Numbered from the stretch's first letter, positions 44,074 through 54,143 are shown. The stretch: DNA of 64,000 nucleotides from Ruminococcus sp. NK3A76 (GCF_000686125.1 NZ_JMMA01000002.1:1-64000), one strand, 5' to 3'. Translations and numbers: made by a program. Notes: a model not told the origin generated them from the sequence alone.

Positions 44074-44874
44074 ATGGAACAGAAAAACATGGTGCCGGAA
44101 TACAGAAAAAAAGTATCAGCGCTTTACAGTGTCGGGCAGGGGAAGTATCTTCTTGCTGACAGTATCAGCGCACGCATATACCCTGCGAGTGTGACAAAGC
44201 TGCTTTGTGCCTGCACGGCCTTGCAGTTTCTCTCGCCTGACGATGTGATAACGGTAGGCGACGAATATCACCTGATAGATGAGCATTCAAGCCTTGCGCT
44301 GGTGTTCCCCGGCTACAGGGTGTATCTGAAAGACCTGCTCGCAGGGGCGCTGCTCTCCTCGGGGTGCGATGCGGCGTATACGATAGCCGCTGCTGCTGCA
44401 ATGGCAGCCTTTCCTGACAGAGAGATGAACGCTTTGCAGGCGGTCGAATGCTTTGTCTCGCTCATGAACGAATACGCCGGAAAGATAGGCATGAATGACA
44501 GCCGCTTTGTCACCCCCGACGGTCAGGACGACGAGGGGCAGTATGTCACCGCAGCTGACCTGATAAAGCTCGGTGTTCACGCTCTGAATATCCCGGCTAT
44601 CAGGGAAACGACCGTGCTCTCGAATAAAATAACCGACATCGTATCGGGCGAGCATTTAGTGTGGCTCACCACCAACCTCATGCGTGACACAGGCTCTGAG
44701 TATTATCTGCCTGACTGCATAGGGCTAAAGACCGGAACCACGACCGGCGCAGGAAGCGGCTTCCTCGGGGCGTTTGAGCGGGGAGGGGACACATATATCT
44801 CCTTCGTGTCGGGAAATGACACGAGGGTGGAGACCTTTGAGCGCACTATGAATATGCTGAAAGAGTACACATGA
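44074..44874 (+). CDS. D-Ala-D-Ala carboxypeptidase-like protein (S11), no signal peptide
   Basis: 266 residues from the ATG at 44074 (ACAGGAGGGAATA upstream). Motif 1 is YPASVTKL (SxxK), motif 3 is LKTGTT. Motif 2 reads SSGCDAAYT, with Cys where SxN has Asn. No signal peptide or membrane anchor is seen, so either it is cytoplasmic or leaves by another path. It sits next to the divergent transglycosylase gene. It probably trims peptidoglycan precursors, but the altered motif and location leave activity in doubt. Confidence 0.8.
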   Translation: MEQKNMVPEYRKKVSALYSVGQGKYLLADSISARIYPASVTKLLCACTALQFLSPDDVITVGDEYHLIDEHSSLALVFPGYRVYLKDLLAGALLSSGCDAAYTIAAAAAMAAFPDREMNALQAVECFVSLMNEYAGKIGMNDSRFVTPDGQDDEGQYVTAADLIKLGVHALNIPAIRETTVLSNKITDIVSGEHLVWLTTNLMRDTGSEYYLPDCIGLKTGTTTGAGSGFLGAFERGGDTYISFVSGNDTRVETFERTMNMLKEYT

Positions 44875-44980
44875 CGCATTTTGTAAAGCAAGCATAATCA
44901 ATATGCATCTGTTACAACAATCGGTAACAATCAATAAATATATTATAGCACATTACCCGACCGATTTCAAGACCTGAGAG

Positions 44981-45010
44981 AAAAAAGCCCCGAGCCTTCG
45001 GGGCTTTTAT
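44981..45010. terminator. Terminator-like hairpin
   Basis: AAAAAAGCCCCGA/TCGGGGCTTTT; may end the peptidase transcript. Confidence 0.7.
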
Positions 45011-45026
45011 AATAAGGAATGATGAC

Positions 45027-45470
45027 ATGACCATATACATTGACGCTGATGCCTGCCCTGTGACACGCATTGCAGAAAGAGTTGCAAAAGAGAAAAGCAT
45101 ACCTGTCGTGCTGCTGTGCGACACCAACCATGTGCTGACATCTGACTACAGCGAGGTGAAGATAATAGGTGCCGGGGCTGATGCCGTTGACATAGCCCTG
45201 ATAAACCTCTGCCGGGCTGGAGATGTCGTGATAACGCAGGATTACGGCGTGGCGGCTATGGCGCTCGGCAAGGGGGCGAGGGCGCTTCATCAGAGCGGCA
45301 GGGTATACTCGGACGACAACATCAGCGGCCTGCTCGAAAGCCGCCACATAGCCAAAGTACAGCGCAGAAAGAGCAAGAACCACCTCAAAGGCCCACGCAA
45401 ACGCACCCACGAGGACGACAAAAGATTTGAGGAGAGCCTGAGAAGGCTGCTGGCAGAGGAGGGGGTATAG
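45027..45470 (+). CDS. YaiI/YqxD family protein (DUF188)
   Basis: 147 residues: MTIYIDADACPVTRIAERVA, LLCDTNH, GADAVDIALIN and VVITQDYGVAAMALGKGARA, matching the whole DUF188 family, a PIN-like nuclease fold. The conserved acidic residues (DADACP, TQDYG) are present. Function is not established. The C-terminus is very basic (RRKSKNHLKGPRKR). AAGGAATG precedes the ATG. Confidence 0.92.
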   Translation: MTIYIDADACPVTRIAERVAKEKSIPVVLLCDTNHVLTSDYSEVKIIGAGADAVDIALINLCRAGDVVITQDYGVAAMALGKGARALHQSGRVYSDDNISGLLESRHIAKVQRRKSKNHLKGPRKRTHEDDKRFEESLRRLLAEEGV

Positions 45471-45706
45471 CGCCGGATTTTGTTATTTGTTTTTGCCATT
45501 AACCAATATGGGCTGTTTGGGAATATTGCGTAAATAATGTTAAGATAATTATCTAAAAAATGCATTAAAAATGTGCCGAATGTTACGAGAAAATGTACAA
45601 CGAGGGTGAAAAAGCGCCCTACAAACGACAAACCCAGAGTTTGGCTTCCTATATCTGTAAATAATATGTATAAAAAGTAAATTCTACCTATATTTCCGGA
45701 AAGATA

Positions 45707-45735
45707 TTGATTATTTGTGAAATTTGTGGTATAAT
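45707..45735 (+). promoter_or_regulatory. SigA-type promoter of the surface-protein leader
   Basis: TTGATT and TATAAT with a 17-base spacer; it starts a ~370-base leader. The stretch 45475-45700 shows nothing else. Confidence 0.7.
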
Positions 45736-45811
45736 ATCCATATAGTTACAAAAACTATATATACATTGTGTAAAGCATATGTAAATTTGCACCGGAAAGG
45801 GGTTGGCGAAA

Positions 45812-45916
45812 ATGGCAGGCAGAGCTATGTTGTTCACAGCAGAGCAGAGCACAGCTGCGCATTCTCATCGCACCGCCAACACAATATGTCAGATATACGC
45901 CGCTTTGCGGGTTTAG
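45812..45916 (+). CDS. Upstream ORF 1 in the surface-protein leader
   Basis: 34 residues starting MAGRAMLFTAEQSTAAHSHR, with GAAAGGGG upstream. Its final codons (GCC GCT TTG CGG GTT TAG) form the 5' arm of the following terminator hairpin, so a ribosome finishing this ORF would melt the hairpin. Candidate attenuator peptide. Confidence 0.5.
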   Translation: MAGRAMLFTAEQSTAAHSHRTANTICQIYAALRV

Positions 45917-45946
45917 CTTCGCTATGCCTGCAAGGCGGCGTTTTCT
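45898..45946 (+). terminator. Leader terminator/attenuator hairpin 1
   Basis: CGCCGC/GCGGCG, TTGC/GCAA, GG/CC and TAGC/GCTA form one long stem, followed by TTTTCT. It overlaps the stop codon of upstream ORF 1. Confidence 0.65.
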
Positions 45947-45964
45947 ATGCGGTTTTTCCCGGCC

Positions 45965-46028
45965 AATGTGCGCAGGCCGGGCAGAGCCAAATAACACACA
46001 GGCTGCCGAAATGGCCTGCACATTTTTT
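45965..46028 (+). terminator. Leader terminator/attenuator hairpin 2
   Basis: AATGTGC-AGGCC pairs with GGCCTGCACATT (2-base bulge), with GGCAG/CTGCC inside, then TTTTTT at 46023. It lies between the two upstream ORFs. Confidence 0.65.
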
Positions 46029-46045
46029 ACCGGGAGGAACTTGGT

Positions 46046-46102
46046 ATGAAAACTGGATCAATTGCAGCGGCAAGCTGCGCAAACTTATTGAAAAAAAGAT
46101 AG
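46046..46102 (+). CDS. Upstream ORF 2 (leader peptide)
   Basis: 18 residues, MKTGSIAAASCANLLKKR, with the strong site CGGGAGGAACTTGGT directly after hairpin 2. It ends 12 bases before the surface-protein ATG, so it may couple translation. Confidence 0.5.
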   Translation: MKTGSIAAASCANLLKKR

Positions 46103-46114
46103 GGGGAAAAAATA

Positions 46115-49100
46115 ATGGCAAGAAATTTAAGCAACAACATGAAAAGAGCAGTCGCAGGTGTCTGCGCAGTTCTCGTTATATCCGGCGCTGCACCAGTGCA
46201 GCCTATTGTGGATTTTGTGAAGGATAGTACTATTTTGGCGAAGGCTAAGGACGAACCTTCGGCAAATGACTTCAACTTTTCGCCACCCGTGGATCTGTCT
46301 TATAGCAATGAGAATAAGGTGGCGACCGTCACGTCTAACAAAGAGGGCATGGGTGTTATATACGTTAAATATTATTCTGATGCTTCCTGTACTTCTGAGG
46401 TTACTGACAGAAAAAACGTAGGTACATATTATGTCGGTATCACTGTTTCAGAGGGTGGTAACTATCTTGAAACTACAAATGTGCTGCATAATGAAGATTG
46501 GCAGTTCACTATCGAACAGGCAACTACTTCTGGCGTTACCGTAGCAGCAAAAGATGTTACATATACACCTGACACTGAACAGGATCTTGTCACCGTAACT
46601 AATACCTACGGTGCAACTGTTCACTATAGAGTCGGCAATGGCACATGGGGTACAACGATACCCCAAGCTATCAATGCAGGCGATTATACGGTACAGTGGT
46701 ATTCTGATGAAACTACTAACTATGCTGCGAGCGGTTCACAAACCAATCCAAATACTGTTGAGAATGTAAAGATCAAACAGGCCCCTGATACTTTCACAAA
46801 TGCACCGGAATTCGCAGTAGGTCTTACGCCTGAAGGCACGGCTCAGCCGCTCGTATTTGATTCACCTGCAACAGAGCATGGTCATTTTGAGTACAGCATG
46901 GATTGGGATGGAACAGACGGTACTTGGGATACGGCAGTGCCTACCGGTACAGCTGCAGGCAACTACACTTTCTGGTACCGTGCTAACGGTGATAATGAAA
47001 ATGGTGTAGATAACTACGGGCCGTCCGATCCGGTTCAGGCAACGGTTTCTATCTCAGCTCCGATAACAAATTCTGCCATTACTGATTTCAATAATGGTTC
47101 CTCCGACATACTGAAATTGACCAGTAATCTGAACGGAACAGTAGTTATCACCCGTAATAAAACCGGTATAATTGATCTGAACGGTTATACTATTTCTACA
47201 CTTCATCTGCGCAACAAAGGTGGAGATAATGCGAAGATAACCGTCATCAACGGTACAGTCGGCACTATTGATGATATCGGCGGCAAGTCCGGCGGCTACA
47301 CCGGAACTATCGTTCTTGGTAATGTGAGAGTGACCGGGGCTGCATATATTTGTGACCGACACCTTTATCAGGCCGGTAATACATCTATCCAAAAACCGGT
47401 TTGCGAACAAGCTGCAGGCTACAGTAACGGTGTAAACCACCCTGCCGGATCCTACGGCTGCAATGCGATTTTTGATCCTGTTGCGAAAACCGATATGGTA
47501 TATACCGGGCAATCGCAGCTGCTTATTGAGCCGAATACTATCAACGGTCTGTTTGGCTGTACTATAGATTCAAGCTATTTTACATACTGGTATACACGCA
47601 CAGCTCAAAATGCAAATGACTATGTAGCAGGAAGCACAAGCAGCGGCGTTGTCAACGCTTCCTGTGCTCCGCTCTATGCAACAGATGCCGGAACATATAC
47701 ACTTTACTATATGTGGGACAGCGATTCAAGCTATATTGATACAACGGTACACGGCAGCCGTACAATTAACATCAAGGCTAAGCTCGACCTCGCAGACGAT
47801 CAGAGCGCAACCTATGCCTCGGGAGATAAGGTAACTAAGGCTATCACCAAGATAGAGTATGATGCAGACGGCAACGACACTATCGCTGATACTGATGCAG
47901 AGACATTCACATACAACGACACTAAAAATGAGAAGCCTGCCCCTGCTACTGCACTCTATTACTTACAGGGCAAGACAATAAAGATATACTCAAATGCAAA
48001 GCTGGTATTCACTGTTACTAAATCGGGCAATGTTGCAGGAACAAGCAGTGATCTTACAGGCTTTACTCAGACCTTTGATAATAAAGGCTATGTATACACA
48101 TTCAAGATACCCACAGGCGTGAATGTCGTTACTGCAAAGCGTGTGTATGACTATACACTCGCCGTAGACGGCAACAAGCTGGTAGGTCACGACAAGAACA
48201 CAAGGCCTGTGCAGAATGATTATACTGTTGCGACATTAGTGGCAAACGACCGTGAGTATCTTGTGCCCCTGACCGGTAATGCTACTGCAAGTGAAGATAC
48301 AAATAAATATAATGTCAGGGTAGATGTGGACGCTGCTTATGAGCTTGCTAACCGCTCGACGATCAAGTATTATGCTCCCGATGAGGAAGGCTTTGAGAAG
48401 GAGACTACACCGGTCAATGTAGGTACATATACAGCTCGTGCAGCAGTAAGCACAAGCGCACAGGAAGCGTCGTATGAGCTCACCAAGTCATTCAACATCA
48501 CACCGAGAAACTATGCAAAGCATCAGACCAATGCTGATGATAAGATCACAGCTGCGATAACGAACTTTGGCGGCGACAACATAGTCACATATGACGGCAA
48601 TAAGCAGACACCTCAGGTGACTATCACCGATACAAAGATATCCGGCAGCGATAAGACCCTCAAACGTGGCACAGATTATGAGCTGTACAAGAAGAATACT
48701 GACGACACATATACTTTGGTAACAGCTGCTAATGATGCTAAATACCTCGGCCAGACAAATGCAGGCACATATAATGTATATGTGAAGTTCATCGGCAACT
48801 ATATGAATACTGGTGATGCGTATGTTCCTGTAGAATGGACTATCGAGAAGGCTACACTGCCTGTGCTGACTATCAGTGCTTCTGATTCAACATTTAATTA
48901 TCAGCCACACCCTGTGACTGCTGCACCGACAAACGAAGCAGAAACGCTCCCCAGCGGCGGCGTTATCAAGTATGAGTATAAGGTGAAAGATGCTGCTGAC
49001 ACTACATACTCAACAACAGCACCCACAAATGCCGGAGCTTATACAGCCAGGATAACTGTCCAGAACAGTAACTATAAGTTTGCAGAGAATCAGACTACAA

Positions 49101-52100
49101 CTAAGGACTTCACGATAGCTGCTAAGAATATAGATACTCTTCTTACAGCAGATAGTGTTAAGGTGACTGTTACCAACGGCAGGCCGGTTGTTTCATTCAA
49201 ATTCACTGATCCTCAGAAGTCCAGCACAAGCGCTTATCAGAAGGTAACTCTCGTAGAGGGCACAGACTTCACGACAGCTTATTCACAAGTGGCTGGACAA
49301 GAAAACACTTATCAGTTCGCTGTAGCTCCTAAGGCAGGCAGCAACTATACATTTACAGCAGATACAGCAAACACCAAAAAGACTTTCACTACCGAAACAG
49401 CCTTAACTACAGCAACAGTTACGCTGGCTTCAAATGATGATATAGTTTACGACGGAACAGCAAAGAAACCTGATGTTGTTGTCAAGTTCGGTGATACTGT
49501 ACTGACCAAAGACACTGACTATACTGTAAGCTATTCAAACAATATAAATGCCGGAACTGCTACAGTAACTGTTTCAGACGGGACTAGCGCAGCTTTTGTA
49601 ACAGGCAGCACAACATTTACTATCCAGCCTAAGAGCATTGCGGACGTTACCATAACAGTGGATGATGAGACCCTTGCTGCTGACGGAACAGCTAAAACAC
49701 CTGCTATCACTGTAAAAGACGGTGAAACTACACTGACCAAAGACAAAGACTATACAGTAAGCTATTCAAACAACGTCAATGCAGGCTGCGACACCGGCGT
49801 TATCACTCTCAAAGGTAAGGGCAACTACACAGGCACTAATGCAAACGGCACTTTCTCTATCAAGTCTACACTTGATATCGAAGCTGTAAAGAGCATGATA
49901 ACAAAGATAGAGTATGATGCAGACGGCAACGGTGAGTTTGTAACAGGCGAGACTATCGCTCCGACAACATTTGAAAACACATACAACTTTATCCCGACAA
50001 AGAAGATAAGAATTACATCAAACGGCAAGCTCAGCTTTACAGACGGCCATACAGTTGTTGCGGCTGAAAATCAGACAAGCAGCGGCTATGTCTATACGTT
50101 ATCAATTGACAACAATACAAACAAGGTAACTGCTACACACGTATACGACTATACAAACCTCGTGGGTACGACCGACGGTCAGAGTGTGACGATCACAGGT
50201 ATTGATACTAATATCATTAATAATACCACACCTACCAACTTAGCATCTGTTACTATCGGAGATGTGTATTTCCTTGATGATATCTCTACCAAGATCACGA
50301 CACAGGCAGTCAACGCTCCCGGTACTACAGTATCCTATGGCACTATTACTTACACCGCATTACCTTTAACCGGTGCTGCACTCAATAACCGACTCCCGTA
50401 TTCAGCGGGCAAATACAAAGCTGCTCTCACAGTTACTCTGACTGACGACTCCGGTACTGAGACATTCAGGATAACCGATCTGCAGTTTGAGGTCAAGCCG
50501 AGAGTATATAACAATAATACATCGGAAATCGGTATAGCTGTTACCTACGGCGACAGCACTACTACTACACCTTTTGTACAGGACTACACAAATAATACTG
50601 TCTTTGTGCCCACAATAACAATTACTGATTCAAAGATCGGTGCTACAAACAACATTCTTAAACGTGGCACGGATTATGATCTGTGTAAGGCGAACGGTGA
50701 TGTGGTAGCAGCTGCCGGAGATAAAGACGCATTTGGTCAGTCGGCTGCAAACAATTATAGTAACATATATGTTAAGTTCAAGGGCAACTATGTAAATGAT
50801 GCGACTGATGTAACTGCATTAAAACCAGTATCATGGACTATCGAAGCAAAGGCTACGCCGACAGTAACTCCGCCGTTAGGCCTGACGCTCACAGACAACC
50901 ACACACCTCAGGTACTCATATCGGCAGGCTCGACGACCGGCGGCACATTGTATTATGCACTCGGCACAGATTCGACAACTGCTCCGACTGGCGGTTGGAC
51001 GGATAAAGCCACTGATATAAAGGGTCAGGCTGCCGACACATACTATGTATGGTATAAGGTAGTCGGGAACGACAGGGTCAAGGATGTAGCCCCCGCTTGC
51101 GTCACCGCCAAGATCAATGAATATGTTCCCGAAAAGAAAGATCAGACTTGGACCGTAACAGTGGACAACTATGTATATGACGGCACAGCACACAATCCGA
51201 AGATCAACGGTACATTATACGGCGATCGGACCGACAGGTACATCAACACTGATACCAACGAGGTGCTCGCAGAGGCTCCTACAGAGATAGGCAACTACGA
51301 GCTGGAGGTAACAGCAGCCGGCACAAGCACATATAATCCCAGAACATGGTCAACAACATACTCTATCCTTGAAAAGGCAGACTATTCTGTTACTGGTGCA
51401 AGATTCCACACCGCTAACACTGTCAGCTTCAAGGAAAAGGTAGAGTTCAACTTCCTCGTTGAGACCAAGGACGTTTATACCGCAGAGGGCGCTTATGTAG
51501 TATTCACATATAACCACTACGGCAAAGATGTAACTGTTACAAAGCAGATAAACAAGGCCGACAAGAACGGCAAGTACTACAGAGTAAGACTTCCGCTGAC
51601 GGCTTCCGAAATGGCTACCGAGATCACGGCAGAGCTTTATCTTGCAAACTCTGAGACCCCTGTTGACATCAAGACAAGAAGCATCAAGGACTACGCTGAG
51701 GCTGCTATCGAGGCAGGCCTTGACGGCTCAGACGTTCTTAAGGCAATGCTCAACTACGGCGGCTATACTCAGACAGCACTCGGCAACAACATTGATCTCC
51801 TTGCTAACAGCGGTGAGGGCATAGCAGTTGACGTATCAGGCGTAGCTCCCAAGAGCGCTACTACATTTGTAAGACCTACAGCTGCTGAGGGCGCTAAGGT
51901 AACATATAAGGGCTCTACAACAATGACTACGAGCGACCTGTATGTACGCCACTACTTCACAGTTGACCCGAGCCTTACTGCATCAGAGCTTAATGCAGTC
52001 AAGGTAAAGGTAGGCGAAAACGATCCTGTATCTATGAGCAAGCTTAAGAAGAACAGCATAGGCTATTACTGCGAAGCATCTCCCGAGCTCGCATACGAGC

Positions 52101-52315
52101 TTGACAGAGAGAATGGCAGTATCGTTGTATACGGCTTTGAAGGTGCAGAAACGGCTGACAGCCCCAATGCAATAAGAATTGAAAACTACAACGTTATCGA
52201 CTACTGCGAGGCTGTAGCAAACAGCAGCACGCATACTGTTGAAGCTAAGAACATGGTCAAGGCACTCTACTCTTACTACACAGCTGCAAAGGCTTATGTT
52301 GAAAGCAGAGTATGA
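46115..52315 (+). CDS. Giant surface protein with MBG/YDG-like repeats
   Basis: 2066 residues. The N-terminus MARNLSNNMKRAVAGVCAVL-VISGAAP is a signal peptide. Many ~80-90-residue immunoglobulin-like modules follow, several with MBG/YDG signatures (TYDGNKQTP, LTKDTDYTVSYSNNINAGTA). A module of ~330 residues is duplicated: ~576-913 and ~1260-1579 both run from KIEYDADGN through LKRGTDY(E/D)L to P-V-x-W-T-I-E. The C-terminal ~300 residues (from DYSVTGARFHTANTVSFKEK) form a distinct domain. No LPXTG motif or dockerin is seen at the end. Probably adhesive or structural. A large Thr/Ser content fits an extracellular location. Confidence 0.88.
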   Translation: MARNLSNNMKRAVAGVCAVLVISGAAPVQPIVDFVKDSTILAKAKDEPSANDFNFSPPVDLSYSNENKVATVTSNKEGMGVIYVKYYSDASCTSEVTDRKNVGTYYVGITVSEGGNYLETTNVLHNEDWQFTIEQATTSGVTVAAKDVTYTPDTEQDLVTVTNTYGATVHYRVGNGTWGTTIPQAINAGDYTVQWYSDETTNYAASGSQTNPNTVENVKIKQAPDTFTNAPEFAVGLTPEGTAQPLVFDSPATEHGHFEYSMDWDGTDGTWDTAVPTGTAAGNYTFWYRANGDNENGVDNYGPSDPVQATVSISAPITNSAITDFNNGSSDILKLTSNLNGTVVITRNKTGIIDLNGYTISTLHLRNKGGDNAKITVINGTVGTIDDIGGKSGGYTGTIVLGNVRVTGAAYICDRHLYQAGNTSIQKPVCEQAAGYSNGVNHPAGSYGCNAIFDPVAKTDMVYTGQSQLLIEPNTINGLFGCTIDSSYFTYWYTRTAQNANDYVAGSTSSGVVNASCAPLYATDAGTYTLYYMWDSDSSYIDTTVHGSRTINIKAKLDLADDQSATYASGDKVTKAITKIEYDADGNDTIADTDAETFTYNDTKNEKPAPATALYYLQGKTIKIYSNAKLVFTVTKSGNVAGTSSDLTGFTQTFDNKGYVYTFKIPTGVNVVTAKRVYDYTLAVDGNKLVGHDKNTRPVQNDYTVATLVANDREYLVPLTGNATASEDTNKYNVRVDVDAAYELANRSTIKYYAPDEEGFEKETTPVNVGTYTARAAVSTSAQEASYELTKSFNITPRNYAKHQTNADDKITAAITNFGGDNIVTYDGNKQTPQVTITDTKISGSDKTLKRGTDYELYKKNTDDTYTLVTAANDAKYLGQTNAGTYNVYVKFIGNYMNTGDAYVPVEWTIEKATLPVLTISASDSTFNYQPHPVTAAPTNEAETLPSGGVIKYEYKVKDAADTTYSTTAPTNAGAYTARITVQNSNYKFAENQTTTKDFTIAAKNIDTLLTADSVKVTVTNGRPVVSFKFTDPQKSSTSAYQKVTLVEGTDFTTAYSQVAGQENTYQFAVAPKAGSNYTFTADTANTKKTFTTETALTTATVTLASNDDIVYDGTAKKPDVVVKFGDTVLTKDTDYTVSYSNNINAGTATVTVSDGTSAAFVTGSTTFTIQPKSIADVTITVDDETLAADGTAKTPAITVKDGETTLTKDKDYTVSYSNNVNAGCDTGVITLKGKGNYTGTNANGTFSIKSTLDIEAVKSMITKIEYDADGNGEFVTGETIAPTTFENTYNFIPTKKIRITSNGKLSFTDGHTVVAAENQTSSGYVYTLSIDNNTNKVTATHVYDYTNLVGTTDGQSVTITGIDTNIINNTTPTNLASVTIGDVYFLDDISTKITTQAVNAPGTTVSYGTITYTALPLTGAALNNRLPYSAGKYKAALTVTLTDDSGTETFRITDLQFEVKPRVYNNNTSEIGIAVTYGDSTTTTPFVQDYTNNTVFVPTITITDSKIGATNNILKRGTDYDLCKANGDVVAAAGDKDAFGQSAANNYSNIYVKFKGNYVNDATDVTALKPVSWTIEAKATPTVTPPLGLTLTDNHTPQVLISAGSTTGGTLYYALGTDSTTAPTGGWTDKATDIKGQAADTYYVWYKVVGNDRVKDVAPACVTAKINEYVPEKKDQTWTVTVDNYVYDGTAHNPKINGTLYGDRTDRYINTDTNEVLAEAPTEIGNYELEVTAAGTSTYNPRTWSTTYSILEKADYSVTGARFHTANTVSFKEKVEFNFLVETKDVYTAEGAYVVFTYNHYGKDVTVTKQINKADKNGKYYRVRLPLTASEMATEITAELYLANSETPVDIKTRSIKDYAEAAIEAGLDGSDVLKAMLNYGGYTQTALGNNIDLLANSGEGIAVDVSGVAPKSATTFVRPTAAEGAKVTYKGSTTMTTSDLYVRHYFTVDPSLTASELNAVKVKVGENDPVSMSKLKKNSIGYYCEASPELAYELDRENGSIVVYGFEGAETADSPNAIRIENYNVIDYCEAVANSSTHTVEAKNMVKALYSYYTAAKAYVESRV

Positions 52316-52356
52316 TGATTTCTTGCCAAACGGCATAGCACCCAAATAATTAAAGG

Positions 52357-52395
52357 CACCGCCGCTCCTCCCCCTGGAGCGGCGGTGTTCTTTGT
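52357..52395 (+). terminator. Rho-independent terminator
   Basis: CACCGCCGCTCC/GGAGCGGCGGTG, then TTCTTTGT. Confidence 0.75.
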
Positions 52396-52444
52396 CTGTT
52401 AATTGTTGCAAAAGTGTAAAACTGCAGCAAATGAGTGTAACCCC

Positions 52445-52473
52445 TTGCAATTCCTGTGAAATAGTGCTATAAT
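52445..52473 (+). promoter_or_regulatory. SigA-type promoter of hisS
   Basis: TTGCAA and TATAAT with a 17-base spacer. No T-box sequence is visible in the short leader. Confidence 0.75.
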
Positions 52474-52524
52474 AATAGAATAAGTGCATTTTTGTGTGAA
52501 GATATATTGAAAGGACGTATAATA

Positions 52525-53838
52525 ATGGCTTTGACCGTGAAAAGACCAAAGGGCACGCAGGATATAACCCCTGCTGAGATATATAAGTGGCACACTGTTG
52601 AGCGTGTGGCTAAGGAATCCGCCGAGCAGTTCGGCTTCCGTGAGATAAGGATACCTACATTTGAGGATACAGGGCTTTTTGTAAGGTCGGTAGGCGATAC
52701 TACCGATGTAGTGCAGAAGGAGATGTATACCGTTTCCGCAACGGGCGATTCGACATTCACACTGCGCCCGGAGGGTACTGCCGGAACTATAAGAGCTATA
52801 ATCGAGAACGGCATACTCAACGACGGCTTTCCGCAGAAGGTGTTCTATATGCTCTCCTGCTTCAGACACGAGAAGCCGCAGGCCGGGCGCTTAAGAGAGT
52901 TCCACCAGTTCGGCTGTGAGATGATAGGCGCTCAGAACGCAAGAGCCGATGCCGATATCATAGCTCTCGCAAAGAGCGTTATCGACAGGGCAGGGCTTAA
53001 GAATATACAGCTCAATATCAACTCTATCGGCTGTAAAAAGTGCAGGGCTGATTTCCATAAGGCGCTTGTCGATTACTTCACGCCCCGTAAGGCTGAGCTC
53101 TGCGAGACCTGCCAGGAGCGTCTGGACAAGAACCCCATGAGGATAATCGACTGCAAGTCACCCATATGCTCTGAGATAGCAAAGGACGCACCTGTGATAC
53201 TCGATTACCTCTGCGATGAGTGCAAAGAGCACTTTAACGAGCTTCAGGAAAACCTTAAGGCTATGAATATAGAGTATTCGATAAACCCCAAGATAGTAAG
53301 AGGCCTTGACTACTACACCAAGACGGTGTTTGAATTCATAACTACAGATATCGGCGCACAGGGTACAGTGTGCGGCGGCGGACGCTACGACGGTCTTATC
53401 GAGACTTTGGGCGGAGCACCCACACCGGCGCTCGGCTTCGGCATGGGCTTGGAGCGTCTTATCCTTACAATGGAGAGCCAGGGTGTAGAGTTTGAACAGC
53501 CCTCGGGCTGCGAGCTCTATATCGCACCTATGGGCGACAAGGCTGCAAGAGCTGCCGCCTCTCTCGTGGCAAGGCTGCGTGAGGAGGGCTTCTATACCGA
53601 ATATGACCTTATAGGCCGCTCGCTCAAGGCGCAGATGAAGTATGCTGATAAGATAGGCGCTAAATTCGTCATCGTGCTCGGTGACAATGAGCTTGAACAG
53701 AAGACCGTTAAGGTCAAAAATATGACTACAGGCGAGCAGACAGAGCTTGCGCTTGATGACAGCTTCGGTGATAAGTTCTCCGACCTTCTCATGGCAAGTA
53801 TCTTTGATAAGCTCGATAGGGAGGAAGAACAGAAATGA
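52525..53838 (+). CDS. hisS: Histidyl-tRNA synthetase
   Basis: 437 residues from the ATG at 52525 (AAAGGACG upstream); an earlier GTG/ATG in frame at 52492 lacks a site. Class II motifs: motif 2 around CFRHEKPQAGRLREFHQFGC, the histidine-binding strands GLDYYTKTVFEF and GGGRYDGL, motif 3 ALGFGMGLERLIL, and a C-terminal anticodon-binding domain (~335-430). Charges tRNA-His. It overlaps the next gene by 4 bases (ATGA). Confidence 0.98.
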   Translation: MALTVKRPKGTQDITPAEIYKWHTVERVAKESAEQFGFREIRIPTFEDTGLFVRSVGDTTDVVQKEMYTVSATGDSTFTLRPEGTAGTIRAIIENGILNDGFPQKVFYMLSCFRHEKPQAGRLREFHQFGCEMIGAQNARADADIIALAKSVIDRAGLKNIQLNINSIGCKKCRADFHKALVDYFTPRKAELCETCQERLDKNPMRIIDCKSPICSEIAKDAPVILDYLCDECKEHFNELQENLKAMNIEYSINPKIVRGLDYYTKTVFEFITTDIGAQGTVCGGGRYDGLIETLGGAPTPALGFGMGLERLILTMESQGVEFEQPSGCELYIAPMGDKAARAAASLVARLREEGFYTEYDLIGRSLKAQMKYADKIGAKFVIVLGDNELEQKTVKVKNMTTGEQTELALDDSFGDKFSDLLMASIFDKLDREEEQK

Positions 53839-54143
53839 GATGCCCTATTTGCGAAAACATACCTCTTATAGAGTTTAAGAACCCTATGGAATATATCATG
53901 GCGGTAAATGCTGTTACGAATATGCTCGTGCAGGGCAATGTCGAGATGCTTTACCAGACCTGCCCACTTGACAAGGTGGTAGACCAGGACGGCAAGTTCT
54001 ATTCCGGCAGGATATTTCACCAGTTCCAGTGCGCTATGTGTGGCACTATCTACGGAATGCTCGCAAATCCTCTTGCAGGCGGCGGTGAGATAAGGATAAA
54101 TGAAAAGCCCTTCCGCCCTGAGGACTATGAGGACAAGGAATAA
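53835..54143 (+). CDS. Small zinc-ribbon-like protein
   Basis: 102 residues with two CxxC pairs, CPIC near the start and CAMC at ~67-70, which could form a split zinc ribbon. Overlaps hisS (ATGA) and so is translated with it. Family and function are unknown; co-transcription with hisS suggests nothing specific. Confidence 0.75.
   Translation: MRCPICENIPLIEFKNPMEYIMAVNAVTNMLVQGNVEMLYQTCPLDKVVDQDGKFYSGRIFHQFQCAMCGTIYGMLANPLAGGGEIRINEKPFRPEDYEDKE

Noticed and set aside
45724-46227. 167-residue frame across the surface-protein leader
   Set aside because: It runs through both terminator hairpins and out of frame into the surface-protein gene; composition is not protein-like and it has no ribosome site.
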